Shown piece after piece: positions 16,013-25,363 of a stretch of 64,000 nt of DNA. This DNA comes from Pseudomonadota bacterium (lineage in GTDB: Bacteria; Pseudomonadota; Gammaproteobacteria; Acidiferrobacterales; Acidiferrobacteraceae). The position numbers were made by a program, and so were the translations under genes. The notes under the pieces were generated by a model. The model made no database searches. It saw only the letters and a program-made list of their open reading frames with translations, and was not told the origin of the DNA. Location of the stretch: NCBI GenBank assembly GCA_021795715.1, contig JAJYPD010000002.1:62001-126000 (forward strand), written 5' to 3'. How positions within the stretch are numbered: position 1 is the stretch's first letter; each line of letters starts with the position of its first letter.

Positions 16013-16426
16013 ATGACAACCTCCCCCTTGCAGTCCCTGATGGCGGACGTGGATCGGGAGATCCGCGCCCTGGAGCAGGCACCGAGCCGCGATGCGTGTG
16101 ATCTGCAGCCCCTTGTCGAGCACGCGCTCCTCCTTGCCAACCGCCTCATGCTGGCTTTTGCCGGGGTGATGGATCATCCGCTGGACGGGCTGGGGGTTGA
16201 TGCCGATCCTCTTGAGGTCTTCCGGGTTTTCGTCAAGGGCGAGCCCTCCCTGAATGCCATTCGCGACAACGTGCGCGAGCTCGTGTATTATCGGAATTGC
16301 CTGGCCGCCGGACGCGCGGATGCGTTGCCGGCGCGGCCTGCGGCGATGGCGGTGCGGACCGTCCGCCATATCTACCTCTATCTGCGTACCCGCGCCATCA
16401 AAGAGCATGGCCTTGAAGGCGCATGA
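16013..16426 (+). CDS. helical protein of unknown function upstream of the HDAC-fold gene
   Basis: A 137-residue soluble, mostly helical protein with no recognised motif. It has an amphipathic N-terminal helix (SLMADVDREIRALEQ) and a basic C-terminal helix (VRHIYLYLRTRAIK). Its stop overlaps the start of the histone-deacetylase-fold gene by 4 nt (ATGA at 16423-16426), so the two are translationally coupled and may work together. ATG 16013 has a weak upstream site; an in-frame start at 15935 would add 26 residues rich in Cys and Arg that look non-coding. Confidence 0.6.
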   Translation: MTTSPLQSLMADVDREIRALEQAPSRDACDLQPLVEHALLLANRLMLAFAGVMDHPLDGLGVDADPLEVFRVFVKGEPSLNAIRDNVRELVYYRNCLAAGRADALPARPAAMAVRTVRHIYLYLRTRAIKEHGLEGA

Positions 16427-17586
16427 CGGTGAACAGGCGCGAGGCCGTTTTGATCGGCGCGGCCCACTATCGGCGCAAAAGCTACGGCAAGAATCACCCC
16501 TTGGCCATTCCGCGCGTGTCGCTTGCCTTCGATGTGATCCGGGCCTACGGGGCGCTCTCTGACGACGAGTTCCGGGTCTCGCGCGTGGCGACGCCGCGCG
16601 AGCTGGAGCGCTTTCATACCCGCGACTACATCCAGGCTTTGCGGCGCAGCGAGGCATTCGGGCATGTGCGGCACGAAGACCGGCTCCGCCATGCGCTGGG
16701 CACGCTCGAAAACCCCTACTTTCCTGGTGTGTTCCACACACCGGCGCTGGCGACCGGTGGCAGTATCCAGGGCGCCGAAGAGGTGCTCGCCGGGCGCCAT
16801 GCCTTCAGCCCCGCAGGCGGCATGCACCACGCCATGCCCGATCAGGCACGGGGGTTTTGCTATTTCAACGATGTGGTGCTGGCGATCCTGACCTTGCGGG
16901 ATGCGGGCAGGCGCGTACTGTACCTGGATCTCGACGCCCACCATGGTGACGGGGTGGAGGCGGCGTTTTGGGACGATCCCGCGGTGCTCACGGTGTCTGT
17001 GCACATGGACACGGCCTATGCCTATCCCTTTCACGGGGGGACACTGCAGGATCAGGGCGGCCCGCTGGCGCCCGGGTCGAGTCTCAACGTGCCGCTGCCC
17101 AAGGGTACGGGCGACGCGGATTATCTGGCGGTGCTGCGTCACATCCTGCCCGTGGCCTGTGCGCGCTTTGCGCCCGATGTGATCGTTTTGCAGGCGGGTA
17201 CGGACGCCCTGCACGGGGATCCACTCGGGCGGTTTCGGTTGTCGACCGCCGGTTTCCTGGCGGCGGTGGCGGATGTGATCGGAGTGGGCTTGCCGATCCT
17301 CGTGACCGGAGGCGGAGGCTACCATCCGCTGCTCCTTGCGCGCGCGTGGACCGGTGTCTGGGCGCTCTTGTCGGGCCGTGAACTGCCCGCGACGCTGCCA
17401 GAGGCCGCCGCGCAGGCGTTGCGCGCGGTCGGGTGGGATGTTGATGAAGACGAACCCTACTACGACAATCTGTTTCTTAGCCGCCTCGATTATCCCGACA
17501 GCGACCGCGCCAGCGATTGGCTGCCGGCGTTTTTGCGGCGGCTGGATGACCACACCGTGTTGAGGCCAAAGCCATGGGTTTCCTGA
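16423..17586 (+). CDS. histone-deacetylase-fold zinc hydrolase (AcuC/HDAH-like)
   Basis: A 387-residue member of the arginase/deacetylase superfamily. GGMHHAM carries the His135-His136 pair and DLDAHHGDG the zinc ligands Asp171 and His173. QAGTDALHGDPLG supplies the third ligand and GGGGYHP the transition-state tyrosine. Bacterial members remove acetyl groups from lysines, polyamines or other small amides; the substrate here cannot be told. It is coupled by overlap to an unknown gene before it and to an aldo/keto reductase after it (13-nt overlap). No acetoin or acetyl-CoA synthetase gene is nearby. Confidence 0.85.
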   Translation: MTVNRREAVLIGAAHYRRKSYGKNHPLAIPRVSLAFDVIRAYGALSDDEFRVSRVATPRELERFHTRDYIQALRRSEAFGHVRHEDRLRHALGTLENPYFPGVFHTPALATGGSIQGAEEVLAGRHAFSPAGGMHHAMPDQARGFCYFNDVVLAILTLRDAGRRVLYLDLDAHHGDGVEAAFWDDPAVLTVSVHMDTAYAYPFHGGTLQDQGGPLAPGSSLNVPLPKGTGDADYLAVLRHILPVACARFAPDVIVLQAGTDALHGDPLGRFRLSTAGFLAAVADVIGVGLPILVTGGGGYHPLLLARAWTGVWALLSGRELPATLPEAAAQALRAVGWDVDEDEPYYDNLFLSRLDYPDSDRASDWLPAFLRRLDDHTVLRPKPWVS

Positions 17587-18734
17587 AAACGGCATCCACA
17601 CCGCCCATCGAGGGTGCGGCCAGCGCGCAGGCCACGGCGCGTTATGCCGCCTTGCAGGGCCGTGCGTTCGATGCCGGCCACTACAGTGACTTCCGCGCCG
17701 GCCTGAAGTTGAGCGCCATCGGCATCGGCACCTTTCCGGGCGCGGCCACCGATGCGGTCGACCGCTCGCTTGCCGACATCGTCCGCAAGGCCGTCACCGG
17801 CGGCATCAATGTCATCGACACCGCGGTCCATTACCGCTATGGCCGTTCGATGACGGCGGTCGGGGCGGGCCTGCGCCGGGCCTTTGCCGATGGCGTTCCA
17901 CGCGAAGCGGTGTGGGTCATCGCAAAAGGCGGCTTCGTGCGCTTTGAGGGGGCTGTGGCCGATCCGGCCGTCTTCGTCCGCGAGCAGGTCATCGAAAAGG
18001 GTCTCGCCCGGGCCGATGAATGCGCCGGCGCGCACGTATTGAGCCCCGCCTACCTGCGCGCGCAGCTCGACGAGAGCCGGGTTGCGCTTGGCCTGCACAC
18101 CCTCGATGCCTTTCTGGTGGACCAGCCCGAGGTGCAAATCGGGCCGTATGGCAAGGAGACGGTCTTGCGCCGCCTTGGCGCGGTGTTTGCGATGCTCGAG
18201 CAGGCGGTCGCAGAGGGCGTTTTGCGCCACTACGGCCTATCCACATTCGAGGCGTTCCGTGTGGCGACGGACGACCCGCATTTCCTGTCGCTTGCGTCGC
18301 TCGTGGCGCTCGCCGAGAAGGCGGCAAAAGGGGTTTTTGGATCGGAGCGCAATCACCATTTCGCAATTGTGGAACTCCCGTTCAATGCCGTCATGCTGGA
18401 CGGCTTTACGCGCTTTAATCAGGTGACGGGGGACGGCCGCGACGACTCCACGCTGCAGGCGGCCTTGAAGCTTGGGATCTACACGGTCGCAAGCCACGGG
18501 TTGTTCAAGGGCCATCTTGCGCGCAATCCACTCGACATTCTCGTGCAGGCGATGCCGCGGCTTGCCAACGACGCCCAGCGGGCCTTGCAGTTCAACCGTT
18601 CGACGCCGGGCCTGGGTACGACTTTGGTCGGCATGAGCACGCCGGGTCACCTGGATGACGTGCTGGCGGTGGCGCGCGCGCCGATGTTGACGCATGCCGC
18701 GTACATGGCCCTTTACCGCCGGACGGAAAATTGA
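17574..18734 (+). CDS. aldo/keto reductase family oxidoreductase
   Basis: A 386-residue protein with aldo/keto reductase features: an early glycine-rich LSAIGIGTFPG, then INVIDTAVHYRYGRS containing the catalytic Asp and Tyr, the WVIAKGG lysine segment, and LGLHTLDAFLVDQPE where the barrel normally has the His of VDLYLVHxP (here Asp-Gln). It is longer than the typical 300-330 residues, with insertions near residues 105-130 and 225-250. NAD(P)H-dependent reduction of carbonyls is known for the family; the missing His suggests an altered substrate or another reaction. It overlaps the HDAC-fold gene, so the three-gene unit 16013-18734 is likely one operon. Confidence 0.7.
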   Translation: MGFLKTASTPPIEGAASAQATARYAALQGRAFDAGHYSDFRAGLKLSAIGIGTFPGAATDAVDRSLADIVRKAVTGGINVIDTAVHYRYGRSMTAVGAGLRRAFADGVPREAVWVIAKGGFVRFEGAVADPAVFVREQVIEKGLARADECAGAHVLSPAYLRAQLDESRVALGLHTLDAFLVDQPEVQIGPYGKETVLRRLGAVFAMLEQAVAEGVLRHYGLSTFEAFRVATDDPHFLSLASLVALAEKAAKGVFGSERNHHFAIVELPFNAVMLDGFTRFNQVTGDGRDDSTLQAALKLGIYTVASHGLFKGHLARNPLDILVQAMPRLANDAQRALQFNRSTPGLGTTLVGMSTPGHLDDVLAVARAPMLTHAAYMALYRRTEN

Positions 18735-18799
18735 CCGCGATGGCGCGATTTACGCAGGGCGCGGCTTTACTCGGCCGGTTCCCTGTCTAGAATGGGGTT

Positions 18800-19894
18800 A
18801 TGGCTGAAATCACTCATGAGGCGCTCGATCTTGTCGGGCGGATGCTGGCGGAATCCAGCCGGCACGCGGCGTCGGACCTGCATCTGCGCGCCCGCAACCA
18901 TCCTGTTGTGCGTGTCGACGGGCTGCTACGCGCGCTCGACCAGTTTCCCCGCCTGACCGCCGAAGCCGTCGAGCAGATCGGGCGGGCGATGATGACACCC
19001 CGCCAGCTCGCCCTGCTCGAGCGTGACCGGCAGGTGGATCTGTCCCGGGGTTTCAAGGGAATCGGGCGCGTGCGCGCCAACATCTTTTTCCAGCGGGGCA
19101 CCATGGCGCTGGTGCTGCGCATCATCCATGGCATCGTCCCGCCGCTTGCCACGCTGGGTCTGCCCGATATGGTCGCGTCATTGACCAACCTCGAAAGGGG
19201 TCTTGTGCTGGTGACCGGTGCGAGCGGCTCGGGCAAGACGACGACCCTGGCCGCGCTCGTCAATGAGATCAACCAGAACCAGACCAAACACGTCCTGACC
19301 ATCGAGGACCCGATCGAATTTCTGTTCGCCGAGCAGCGTTCGCTGATCACGCAGCGGGAGATCGGCATCGACGCGCCGAATTTTCATGAAGCCATGCGTG
19401 CGGCGCTGCGTGAGGATCCGGATGTCGTCTTGCTCGGCGAAATGCGTGACACGGAAACCATCGAGACGGCCTTGCGGGCGGCGGAGACGGGACATCTGGT
19501 CCTGGCGACCGCCCATGCGCCCGCGGCACCCGAGGCGGTCAACCGTCTGATCACGGCGTTTCCGCCGGAGGCGCAGGCCGGCACGCGGGTGAAGGTCGCG
19601 CAGAACCTGCGCGCGGTGGTCAGTCAGCGCCTGCTTCCCAAGGCCACCGGCAAGGGTCGGGTGGCGGCCTGTGAAGTGCTGACGGTTTCGGCGTTGGCGC
19701 GCGAACTCATCCTGGATCCTGCGCGCATCAAGGACCTGCCGGATCTTCTAAAGCGCGGGAGTCTGAGTGAAGGCATGCTGGGATTCGACGCATCGCTGCT
19801 TGCGCTCGTCAAAAACGGCAGCATCACCCCGGCGGTGGCCCTGCAGTACGCGACCAGTCCGACCGATCTGCGGCTCAAGCTCGAGGGTTTTTAG
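18800..19894 (+). CDS. pilU: PilU-like type IV pilus retraction ATPase
   Basis: A 364-residue PilT/PilU-class secretion ATPase. The Walker A motif GASGSGKTTT lies near residue 137, the Asp box around TIEDPIEF, Walker B in VVLLGEMRD, and the His box is the atypical ATAHAPAAPEAVNRL. The C-terminus, with GFDASLLALVKNGSITP and SPTDLRLKLEGF, is PilU-like rather than PilT-like. PilU helps PilT power pilus retraction at the inner membrane. No pilT is adjacent, although pilT-pilU is the usual pair. The stop overlaps the convergent gene at 19875 by 20 nt. Confidence 0.85.
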   Translation: MAEITHEALDLVGRMLAESSRHAASDLHLRARNHPVVRVDGLLRALDQFPRLTAEAVEQIGRAMMTPRQLALLERDRQVDLSRGFKGIGRVRANIFFQRGTMALVLRIIHGIVPPLATLGLPDMVASLTNLERGLVLVTGASGSGKTTTLAALVNEINQNQTKHVLTIEDPIEFLFAEQRSLITQREIGIDAPNFHEAMRAALREDPDVVLLGEMRDTETIETALRAAETGHLVLATAHAPAAPEAVNRLITAFPPEAQAGTRVKVAQNLRAVVSQRLLPKATGKGRVAACEVLTVSALARELILDPARIKDLPDLLKRGSLSEGMLGFDASLLALVKNGSITPAVALQYATSPTDLRLKLEGF

Positions 19895-20423
19895 GGCCGC
19901 GGCGGGCCGCCAGTTGCGCGCGCAACAGCGCCTCCTGCTCGGCAAACGAGCGGCCGGGGGTCCGCATGGGCGGTGCGCGCTTCGCCGTGTGTCCCGCCTG
20001 TTCTTGTTCCTTCGCATGCAGATAGTCGCCGAGATCGTCGTCGGCGTGGGTGTAACGGCCCTGGTAACCCTGCGGCGGCCTGCGTCCGGGCGCAAAGGAC
20101 AAGGCGATGCGCAGTTTCTTGTTCATCGCCACCACCCGGCCATCGATGGTGAAGGCATCGAAGAGTGCGGCCAGCGCATAAGCCGCGCCCCAGGCGATGC
20201 CCGCCACGGGCGCCGACAGGAGCAGCGCGATCAAGACGGCAGTGGCGGCCAGATAGGCGGCCGCGCGGCGGCGCTCTCCGAGATAAAAGGCATGCAATCC
20301 CAAGGGAAATAGGAGCCACAAAACCTGCGCCCGGCGTGGGCGTTTCAGGCGCCGGGTGAGCTCAAGATTGAGCGTCTGAAGGCCCTGTCCCTCGAAATTC
20401 CAGTGGCTCCACGCGCGTTTCAT
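19875..20423 (-). CDS. small membrane protein with TM2-like hydrophobic region
   Basis: A 182-residue protein. About residues 33-55 and 58-90 form hydrophobic segments (AQVLWLLFPLGLHAFYLGE, then alanine- and leucine-rich), with the LGLHAFYLGERR pattern reminiscent of TM2-domain proteins (G-x-H-x-F-Y-x-G). The C-terminal half is hydrophilic, with charged segments and likely a cytoplasmic tail. Function is unknown. The start is ATG 20423, preceded by a TTG codon that could also initiate. It is divergent from the LysR gene, with a TATACT-like element in the 60-nt gap. Confidence 0.6.
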   Translation of the reverse strand: MKRAWSHWNFEGQGLQTLNLELTRRLKRPRRAQVLWLLFPLGLHAFYLGERRRAAAYLAATAVLIALLLSAPVAGIAWGAAYALAALFDAFTIDGRVVAMNKKLRIALSFAPGRRPPQGYQGRYTHADDDLGDYLHAKEQEQAGHTAKRAPPMRTPGRSFAEQEALLRAQLAARRGPKNPRA

Positions 20424-20483
20424 CAAATCATTGTATACTACTTCATTACCTTGTTGCGTCTTTAGCGGTGGAGAAACCGGTTC

Positions 20484-21389
20484 GTGGCCGATCGTCGATT
20501 ACAGGTGTTTCATACCGTTGCCCGGCTTCTCAGTTTTACGAAGGCGGCCGAGACGCTGCATATGACGCAGCCTGCCGTCACGTTTCAGGTGCGCCAGCTC
20601 GAAGAACATTTCAACACCAGGCTGTTTGACCGGACCCACAACCGTATCACGCTGACCGTGGCCGGTGAGCGCGTCTTCGAGTACGCGGAGCGTATCCTCG
20701 GCCTGTACAACGAAATGAACATCCGCGTGCGCGACATCACCGGCGAAGTCTCGGGCGTGTTGCTGATCGGCGCGAGCACGACCATAGCCGAATATGTGCT
20801 GCCAAGCCTGCTCGGGGAATTCCAGTCGCGCCACCGCGACGTGCGCATCCGCCTGAGCGTCTCCAATTCGCTTGGCATCGTCCATATGGTGGAAAGCAAC
20901 TCCGTTGATGTGGGTATCGTCGAGTCACCGGTGACCAACAAGAATCTGGCGGTGGAGATCTGCTGGGAAGATCAGCTCGTCTTCATCTGTCCGCCGGATC
21001 ATCCGCTTGCCAAGGAGAAGTGTGTACCGGTGCGGGATCTGCTCGAATTGCCGTTTCTGGCACGCGAGGAAGGGTCCGGTACGCGCGAAGTGATCAGCGA
21101 TTACCTGAACGAAAACCACCTTCAGTGGCACGATCTCAATCTCAGCATGGAATTCGGCTCCCCGGAATCCGTGAAGAGTTCGGTGGAGGCGGGACTGGGC
21201 GTTTCGATCGTGTCGCAGGCGACGGTGGCCAAGGAATTGAAGCTTGGCACGCTGGTCGCTTTGCCTCTTGACCCGCCCATACAGCGGCCGTTCTCCTTTG
21301 TTCATCAAAGGCAGAAGTTCCGTATGCGGGCGGTGGAGGAATTCATCCGTTTCGCCCGTTCGCGCTGCGAGCAGCGGCAGGCCTGCTGA
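20484..21389 (+). CDS. LysR-family transcriptional regulator
   Basis: A 301-residue LysR regulator. The N-terminal winged HTH spans about residues 1-65 (SFTKAAETLHMTQPAVTFQVRQLEEHF), a linker helix follows, and the periplasmic-binding-like effector domain runs from about residue 90 (SGVLLIGASTTIAEYVLP). This version resembles the CysL/CbbR branch, which responds to sulfur or carbon metabolites; the effector here is unknown. It starts at GTG 20484. It probably controls itself and the divergent gene or the amidotransferase-like gene 137 nt downstream. Confidence 0.85.
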   Translation: MADRRLQVFHTVARLLSFTKAAETLHMTQPAVTFQVRQLEEHFNTRLFDRTHNRITLTVAGERVFEYAERILGLYNEMNIRVRDITGEVSGVLLIGASTTIAEYVLPSLLGEFQSRHRDVRIRLSVSNSLGIVHMVESNSVDVGIVESPVTNKNLAVEICWEDQLVFICPPDHPLAKEKCVPVRDLLELPFLAREEGSGTREVISDYLNENHLQWHDLNLSMEFGSPESVKSSVEAGLGVSIVSQATVAKELKLGTLVALPLDPPIQRPFSFVHQRQKFRMRAVEEFIRFARSRCEQRQAC

Positions 21390-21526
21390 GAGGGCCGTAA
21401 GGCGGCGCCTTGCAGCAAACCGCGCCTGCCTCTGCCGGTGGTGACGGGTAGTGCGCCCGGATCATCAGCCGCGACTGTCTGCCTGTTTCGTCCGCACCAT
21501 GGCGAGCCTGTCGTTGCGAGGAATTT

Positions 21527-22267
21527 ATGAAGCAGTTTGCCGTCATTCAGCATACCTATGCGGAATTTCTCGGGCTGATCGAAAATCAGCTCGAAAAACG
21601 CGATATCGGTTTTGCCTATTTCCGGCCGTTCGTGGGCCAGGAGCTGCCGGGAAGCGCCGGTCAATTCGATGCGCTTTTCATTCTCGGGGCGAAGACTCCC
21701 CCTACCGATCACGACGAGGCGCCCTGGCATGACGACGAATTGAAGTTGATCGGCGTCTTCCGGGAGGCCAAGCGGCCGTTTGTCGGTATCGGCTATGGCG
21801 CGCTCCTGCTCGCCGAATACGAGGGGGGGCGATCGAGCGCCGAGCCCTTTCATAATGCCTACTGGACCGTGGCCCACAAGACACCGGCCGGTGCGGGCGA
21901 CGCCGTGGCCGATGCGCTCGATGGCAGGCCCGTGCTGGTGATGGCCAACGGCAGCGTCACGTTGCCGCAAGGAGTCGAGCCTCTGGTGGTGGATGACGAG
22001 GGCCGCTGGCTGGTGATCCGCCCCGATGCGCTCGCCTATGGCCTCCTGTGCCGGCCGGAACTGAAGCCCGGAATGATCGAAGACATGATCATGGAGGCGC
22101 ATCGTGATACGCCGCCAGACATCGGTGCGCTGCTCGAGGCGGCGCGGCGCCATTGGCAGGACACGCAGGTGACCACCGACCAGTTGATCGTGGCTCTGGT
22201 CCGGGAACTCGATCTCATGACCGAGCGGCGCAAGATGCCCGTTTTCCGTCTCAACATCAGTGAATGA
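21527..22267 (+). CDS. catalytically altered class I glutamine-amidotransferase-fold protein
   Basis: A 246-residue protein with the class I amidotransferase fold. In the nucleophile elbow the usual G-x-C-x-G reads GIGYG (residues 87-91), with Gly89 in place of Cys. Where the catalytic HPE triad part is expected the sequence reads CRPE (175-178), with Arg for His. Both substitutions argue against glutaminase activity; a binding, regulatory or scaffold role is more likely. The C-terminal 65 residues form an extra helical extension. It follows the LysR gene and overlaps the next small gene by 4 nt (ATGA). It could also be a very divergent active enzyme of another kind. Confidence 0.65.
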   Translation: MKQFAVIQHTYAEFLGLIENQLEKRDIGFAYFRPFVGQELPGSAGQFDALFILGAKTPPTDHDEAPWHDDELKLIGVFREAKRPFVGIGYGALLLAEYEGGRSSAEPFHNAYWTVAHKTPAGAGDAVADALDGRPVLVMANGSVTLPQGVEPLVVDDEGRWLVIRPDALAYGLLCRPELKPGMIEDMIMEAHRDTPPDIGALLEAARRHWQDTQVTTDQLIVALVRELDLMTERRKMPVFRLNISE

Positions 22268-22605
22268 CCATGGATCGTACTGAAAAACGCATATTGACGC
22301 TGTTGCGCGAATTTCCGCCCGATGCCAAGGGGCAGGTGCTGGCCTTCGTCGAGTTTCTGCAGACCCGGATCGAGCGCCCCGCCGTCCCCGCCGAACCCGT
22401 TGCCATTCCGCGCCCCGCCGAGGAGACGGTCGTCAAGGCCATCCGCCGGCTGTCTGCCACCTATCCGATGCTCGATAGAGGCAAGATGCTAAACGAGACA
22501 TCGAGCCTCATGAGCCAGCATGTGCTGGGCGGGCGCGAGGCGGCGGAGGTGATCGACGAGCTCGAGCGCCTGTTTCAGGCGCACTTCGAGCGGCTGCGCG
22601 GCTGA
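22264..22605 (+). CDS. small helical protein coupled to the amidotransferase-like gene
   Basis: A 113-residue soluble protein with predicted helices (EKRILTLLREFP, QVLAFVEFLQTRIE), a proline-rich linker (residues 38-52) and two further helices ending in HFERLRG. No motif is recognised. The first helix-turn pair resembles small antitoxin-like N-termini, but no toxin gene follows. It starts at ATG 22264, overlapping the preceding stop, so it is likely a partner of that protein. The sequence at its stop (22596-22615) can form a 7-bp hairpin. Confidence 0.55.
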   Translation: MTMDRTEKRILTLLREFPPDAKGQVLAFVEFLQTRIERPAVPAEPVAIPRPAEETVVKAIRRLSATYPMLDRGKMLNETSSLMSQHVLGGREAAEVIDELERLFQAHFERLRG

Positions 22606-22745
22606 GCGGCCGCGCCGCAGGCCGGTCTTGGGCGGATCAGACCGGGTGAGGCGATGCGTCCGCCCAGACGGCAGGCGCCGGGCGGGCCCCGCCGGGGACG
22701 GTGATAGGCCTGCCCGTGGGGTTTTTGGTACACTGCACCCCCTTT

Positions 22746-23366
22746 ATGCGTACCCGGGTCAAAATCTGCGGCATTACCCGCATCCAGGATGCCATGGCGG
22801 CCGTCGAGGCGGGCGCGGATGCCGTGGGCTTCGTGTTTTACCGGCCCAGCCCGCGTTGTGTGGAGATCGATGCGGCAGCGGCGATTATGGCCGCCCTGCC
22901 GCCTTTCGTGACCCCGGTCGGACTCTTCGTGGACGCCGCAGAAGACTGGGTGCGGCAGGTGCTCTCCTGTGCACCTCTGGCGCTTTTGCAGTTCCATGGA
23001 TCCGAGCCGCCTGCATACTGCGGCGCTTTCGGCCGCCCCTACATCAAGGTCGTGCGGATGGCCCCGGGAACGGATGTGGGCGCGCAGGCACGGCTCTACG
23101 GCGCGGCGGCGGGGTTGTTGCTGGACACCTATGATGCGGCCCGTCCCGGCGGTACCGGTGCGTCTTTCGACTGGGCGCGGGTGCCTGCCGATCTCGGCCG
23201 TCCCCTGGTGTTGGCAGGGGGGTTGACCCCTGATAATGTCGGTCTGGCCGTCGCTCAGGTCCGGCCCTATGCGGTGGATGTCAGCGGCGGCGTCGAGAGT
23301 GCGCCCGGCATCAAGGATCGGGAGCGCATGACGCTCTTTTGCCGCCGTGCGCGGGAGGAACGATGA
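22746..23366 (+). CDS. trpF: phosphoribosylanthranilate isomerase
   Basis: A 206-residue TIM-barrel enzyme that isomerises N-phosphoribosylanthranilate in tryptophan synthesis. It starts with the family signature VKICGIT (catalytic Cys), then [23 protein letters not shown] near the C-terminus and the phosphate-binding loop. Length fits the family. ATG 22746 was chosen because the protein begins [11 protein letters not shown]; the upstream extension from 22701 is not conserved in style. It overlaps trpB by 4 nt. trpF-trpB-trpA-accD-folC is a common proteobacterial order. Confidence 0.95.
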   Translation: MRTRVKICGITRIQDAMAAVEAGADAVGFVFYRPSPRCVEIDAAAAIMAALPPFVTPVGLFVDAAEDWVRQVLSCAPLALLQFHGSEPPAYCGAFGRPYIKVVRMAPGTDVGAQARLYGAAAGLLLDTYDAARPGGTGASFDWARVPADLGRPLVLAGGLTPDNVGLAVAQVRPYAVDVSGGVESAPGIKDRERMTLFCRRAREER

Positions 23367-24559
23367 CATACGATTTGCCGGACGCCCGGGGCCATTTCGG
23401 GCCCTACGGGGGCCAGTTCGTCGCCGAAACCTTGATGGGACCGTTGGCCGAGCTGATCAGCGCCTATGAGACCGCCAAGGATGATCCGGATTTTCAGGCC
23501 GCGTTGACCCGCGATTTGCACGACTATGTCGGGCGTCCTTCCCCCCTTTATCTGGCCGAGCGCCTGACCGCCGCTGCCGGCGGGGCGCGCATCTATCTCA
23601 AGCGCGAAGACCTGAATCATACCGGTGCGCACAAGATCAACAACACCCTGGGCCAGGGATTGCTCGCCAAGCGCATGGGGAAAACGCGTCTGATCGCGGA
23701 GACCGGCGCCGGCCAGCATGGCGTCGCCACGGCGACGGTTGCCGCCCGTCTCGGCATGCGCTGTGCCGTTTACATGGGCGCGGAGGATATGCGCCGGCAG
23801 GCGCCCAATGTGCGCCGCATGCGGCTTTTGGGCGCCGACGTAGTCGGTGTGACGCTTGGCTCCCAGACCCTGAAGGATGCCATGAACGAGGCCTTGCGCG
23901 ACTGGGCGACGACGGTGGATGACACGTTCTATGTGATCGGCAGCGTCAGCGGCCCCCATCCGTACCCGGCCATGGTGCGCGATTTTCAGGCCATCATTGG
24001 CCGCGAGGCGCGTGCCCAGATTCTCGAGCGGGAGGGGCGCCTGCCCGATGCAGCGGTCGCCTGCGTCGGGGGCGGTTCCAACGCCATGGGGCTTTTTTAC
24101 GCCTTCCTGGAGGACCAGGCGGTGGATTTGTACGGTGTCGAAGCGGCCGGCGAGGGGCTGGCCACGGGTCGCCACGCGGCGCCCCTGACCGCCGGCGCCC
24201 GCCCGGGCGTGCTGCATGGTACGCGCAGCTACCTGATGTATGACGCGCACGGACAGATTCTGGAGACGCATTCCATATCCGCGGGTCTGGATTATCCGGG
24301 CGTAGGCCCCGAGCATGCCTGGCTCAAAGACAGCGGCCGCGCGCGCTACGTGGCCGTCGGCGACCAGCAGGCGCTGGCGGCGTTCCGCGCCCTTACTCAC
24401 CTCGAAGGAATCCTGCCGGCCCTTGAATCGAGCCATGCGCTTGCCTACGCTCAGATTCTGGCCCGTGAACTCGGTCGCGAAAAGGTCATCGTTGTGTCCT
24501 TGTCCGGCCGGGGCGACAAGGATGTCGAGACCGTGGCCGCCTATGAGGAGCATCACTAG
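23363..24559 (+). CDS. trpB: tryptophan synthase beta chain
   Basis: A 398-residue PLP enzyme that joins indole and serine. The PLP lysine lies in HKINNTLGQ, the tunnel and substrate motif is ETGAGQHGV, and the phosphate-binding loop GGGSNAMG is present. Length is typical. It starts at ATG 23363 after GGGAGG, overlapping the trpF stop (ATGA), and its stop overlaps the GTG of trpA by one base. The unit thus makes the last three tryptophan steps from one mRNA. Confidence 0.97.
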   Translation: MTYDLPDARGHFGPYGGQFVAETLMGPLAELISAYETAKDDPDFQAALTRDLHDYVGRPSPLYLAERLTAAAGGARIYLKREDLNHTGAHKINNTLGQGLLAKRMGKTRLIAETGAGQHGVATATVAARLGMRCAVYMGAEDMRRQAPNVRRMRLLGADVVGVTLGSQTLKDAMNEALRDWATTVDDTFYVIGSVSGPHPYPAMVRDFQAIIGREARAQILEREGRLPDAAVACVGGGSNAMGLFYAFLEDQAVDLYGVEAAGEGLATGRHAAPLTAGARPGVLHGTRSYLMYDAHGQILETHSISAGLDYPGVGPEHAWLKDSGRARYVAVGDQQALAAFRALTHLEGILPALESSHALAYAQILARELGREKVIVVSLSGRGDKDVETVAAYEEHH

Positions 24560-25359
24560 TGTCGCGCCTGCAGAATGTATTTGCGCAATTGCAGGGTAAG
24601 CGGGCGGCGCTCGTGACCTTCGTGACGGGCGGCGACCCGGAACCGGCCCTGACGGTGCCACTGCTGCATGCGCTGGTGGAAGCGGGTGCAGACGTCCTGG
24701 AGGTGGGCATTCCGTTTTCGGATCCGATGGCAGACGGGCCGGTCATCCAGATGAGCCATCAGCGCGCGCTGGCCCACGGGACCACCATGGGCGATGTGCT
24801 GGCCATGGTCGCGTCCTTTAGGCAGCAGGACACGCGCACGCCGGTGGTGTTGATGGGTTATGTCAATCCCGTCGAGGCGATGGGCTATGCGGTGTTTGCA
24901 CGGGCCTGCGCCGATGCCGGTGTCGATGGCGTGATCCTTGTCGACCTGCCACCGGAAGAGGCAACGGAATGGCTGGCGGCCGCGCGCCGGGCGGGCGTCG
25001 ACCGGGTGTTTTTGCTGGCACCGACCAGTCCGCCGGAGCGCATCACCCGCGTCGGCGAAGCCTCTTCGGGTTTCGTCTACTACGTGGCGCTCAAGGGCGT
25101 GACCGGTGCGGCCCATCTGGATATCGCAGACGTGGCGAAGAAGCTGGCCGTGGTGCGATCGCATTTGCGGTTGCCCGTGGGTGTGGGTTTTGGCGTGCAG
25201 GATGCGGCATCGGCCCGCGCGCTCGGTGAAGTGGCGGATGCCGTGATCGTCGGCAGCGCACTGATACGGCGTCTGGTTGCCCCTGAGGGCAAGGACGCGA
25301 TTGCCGGGGCCCGTTCGTTCGTGGCCGGTCTGAGAGCGGCGTTGCCGCCGAGGCAGTGA
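24559..25359 (+). CDS. trpA: tryptophan synthase alpha chain
   Basis: A 266-residue TIM barrel that cleaves indole-3-glycerol phosphate and channels indole to TrpB. The catalytic Glu is in [15 protein letters not shown] and the catalytic Asp in [10 protein letters not shown]; the phosphate site GFGVQ and GSALI follow. It begins with GTG 24559, sharing its G with the trpB stop TAG. accD follows after 4 nt. Confidence 0.96.
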   Translation: MSRLQNVFAQLQGKRAALVTFVTGGDPEPALTVPLLHALVEAGADVLEVGIPFSDPMADGPVIQMSHQRALAHGTTMGDVLAMVASFRQQDTRTPVVLMGYVNPVEAMGYAVFARACADAGVDGVILVDLPPEEATEWLAAARRAGVDRVFLLAPTSPPERITRVGEASSGFVYYVALKGVTGAAHLDIADVAKKLAVVRSHLRLPVGVGFGVQDAASARALGEVADAVIVGSALIRRLVAPEGKDAIAGARSFVAGLRAALPPRQ

Positions 25360-25363
25360 GGGT

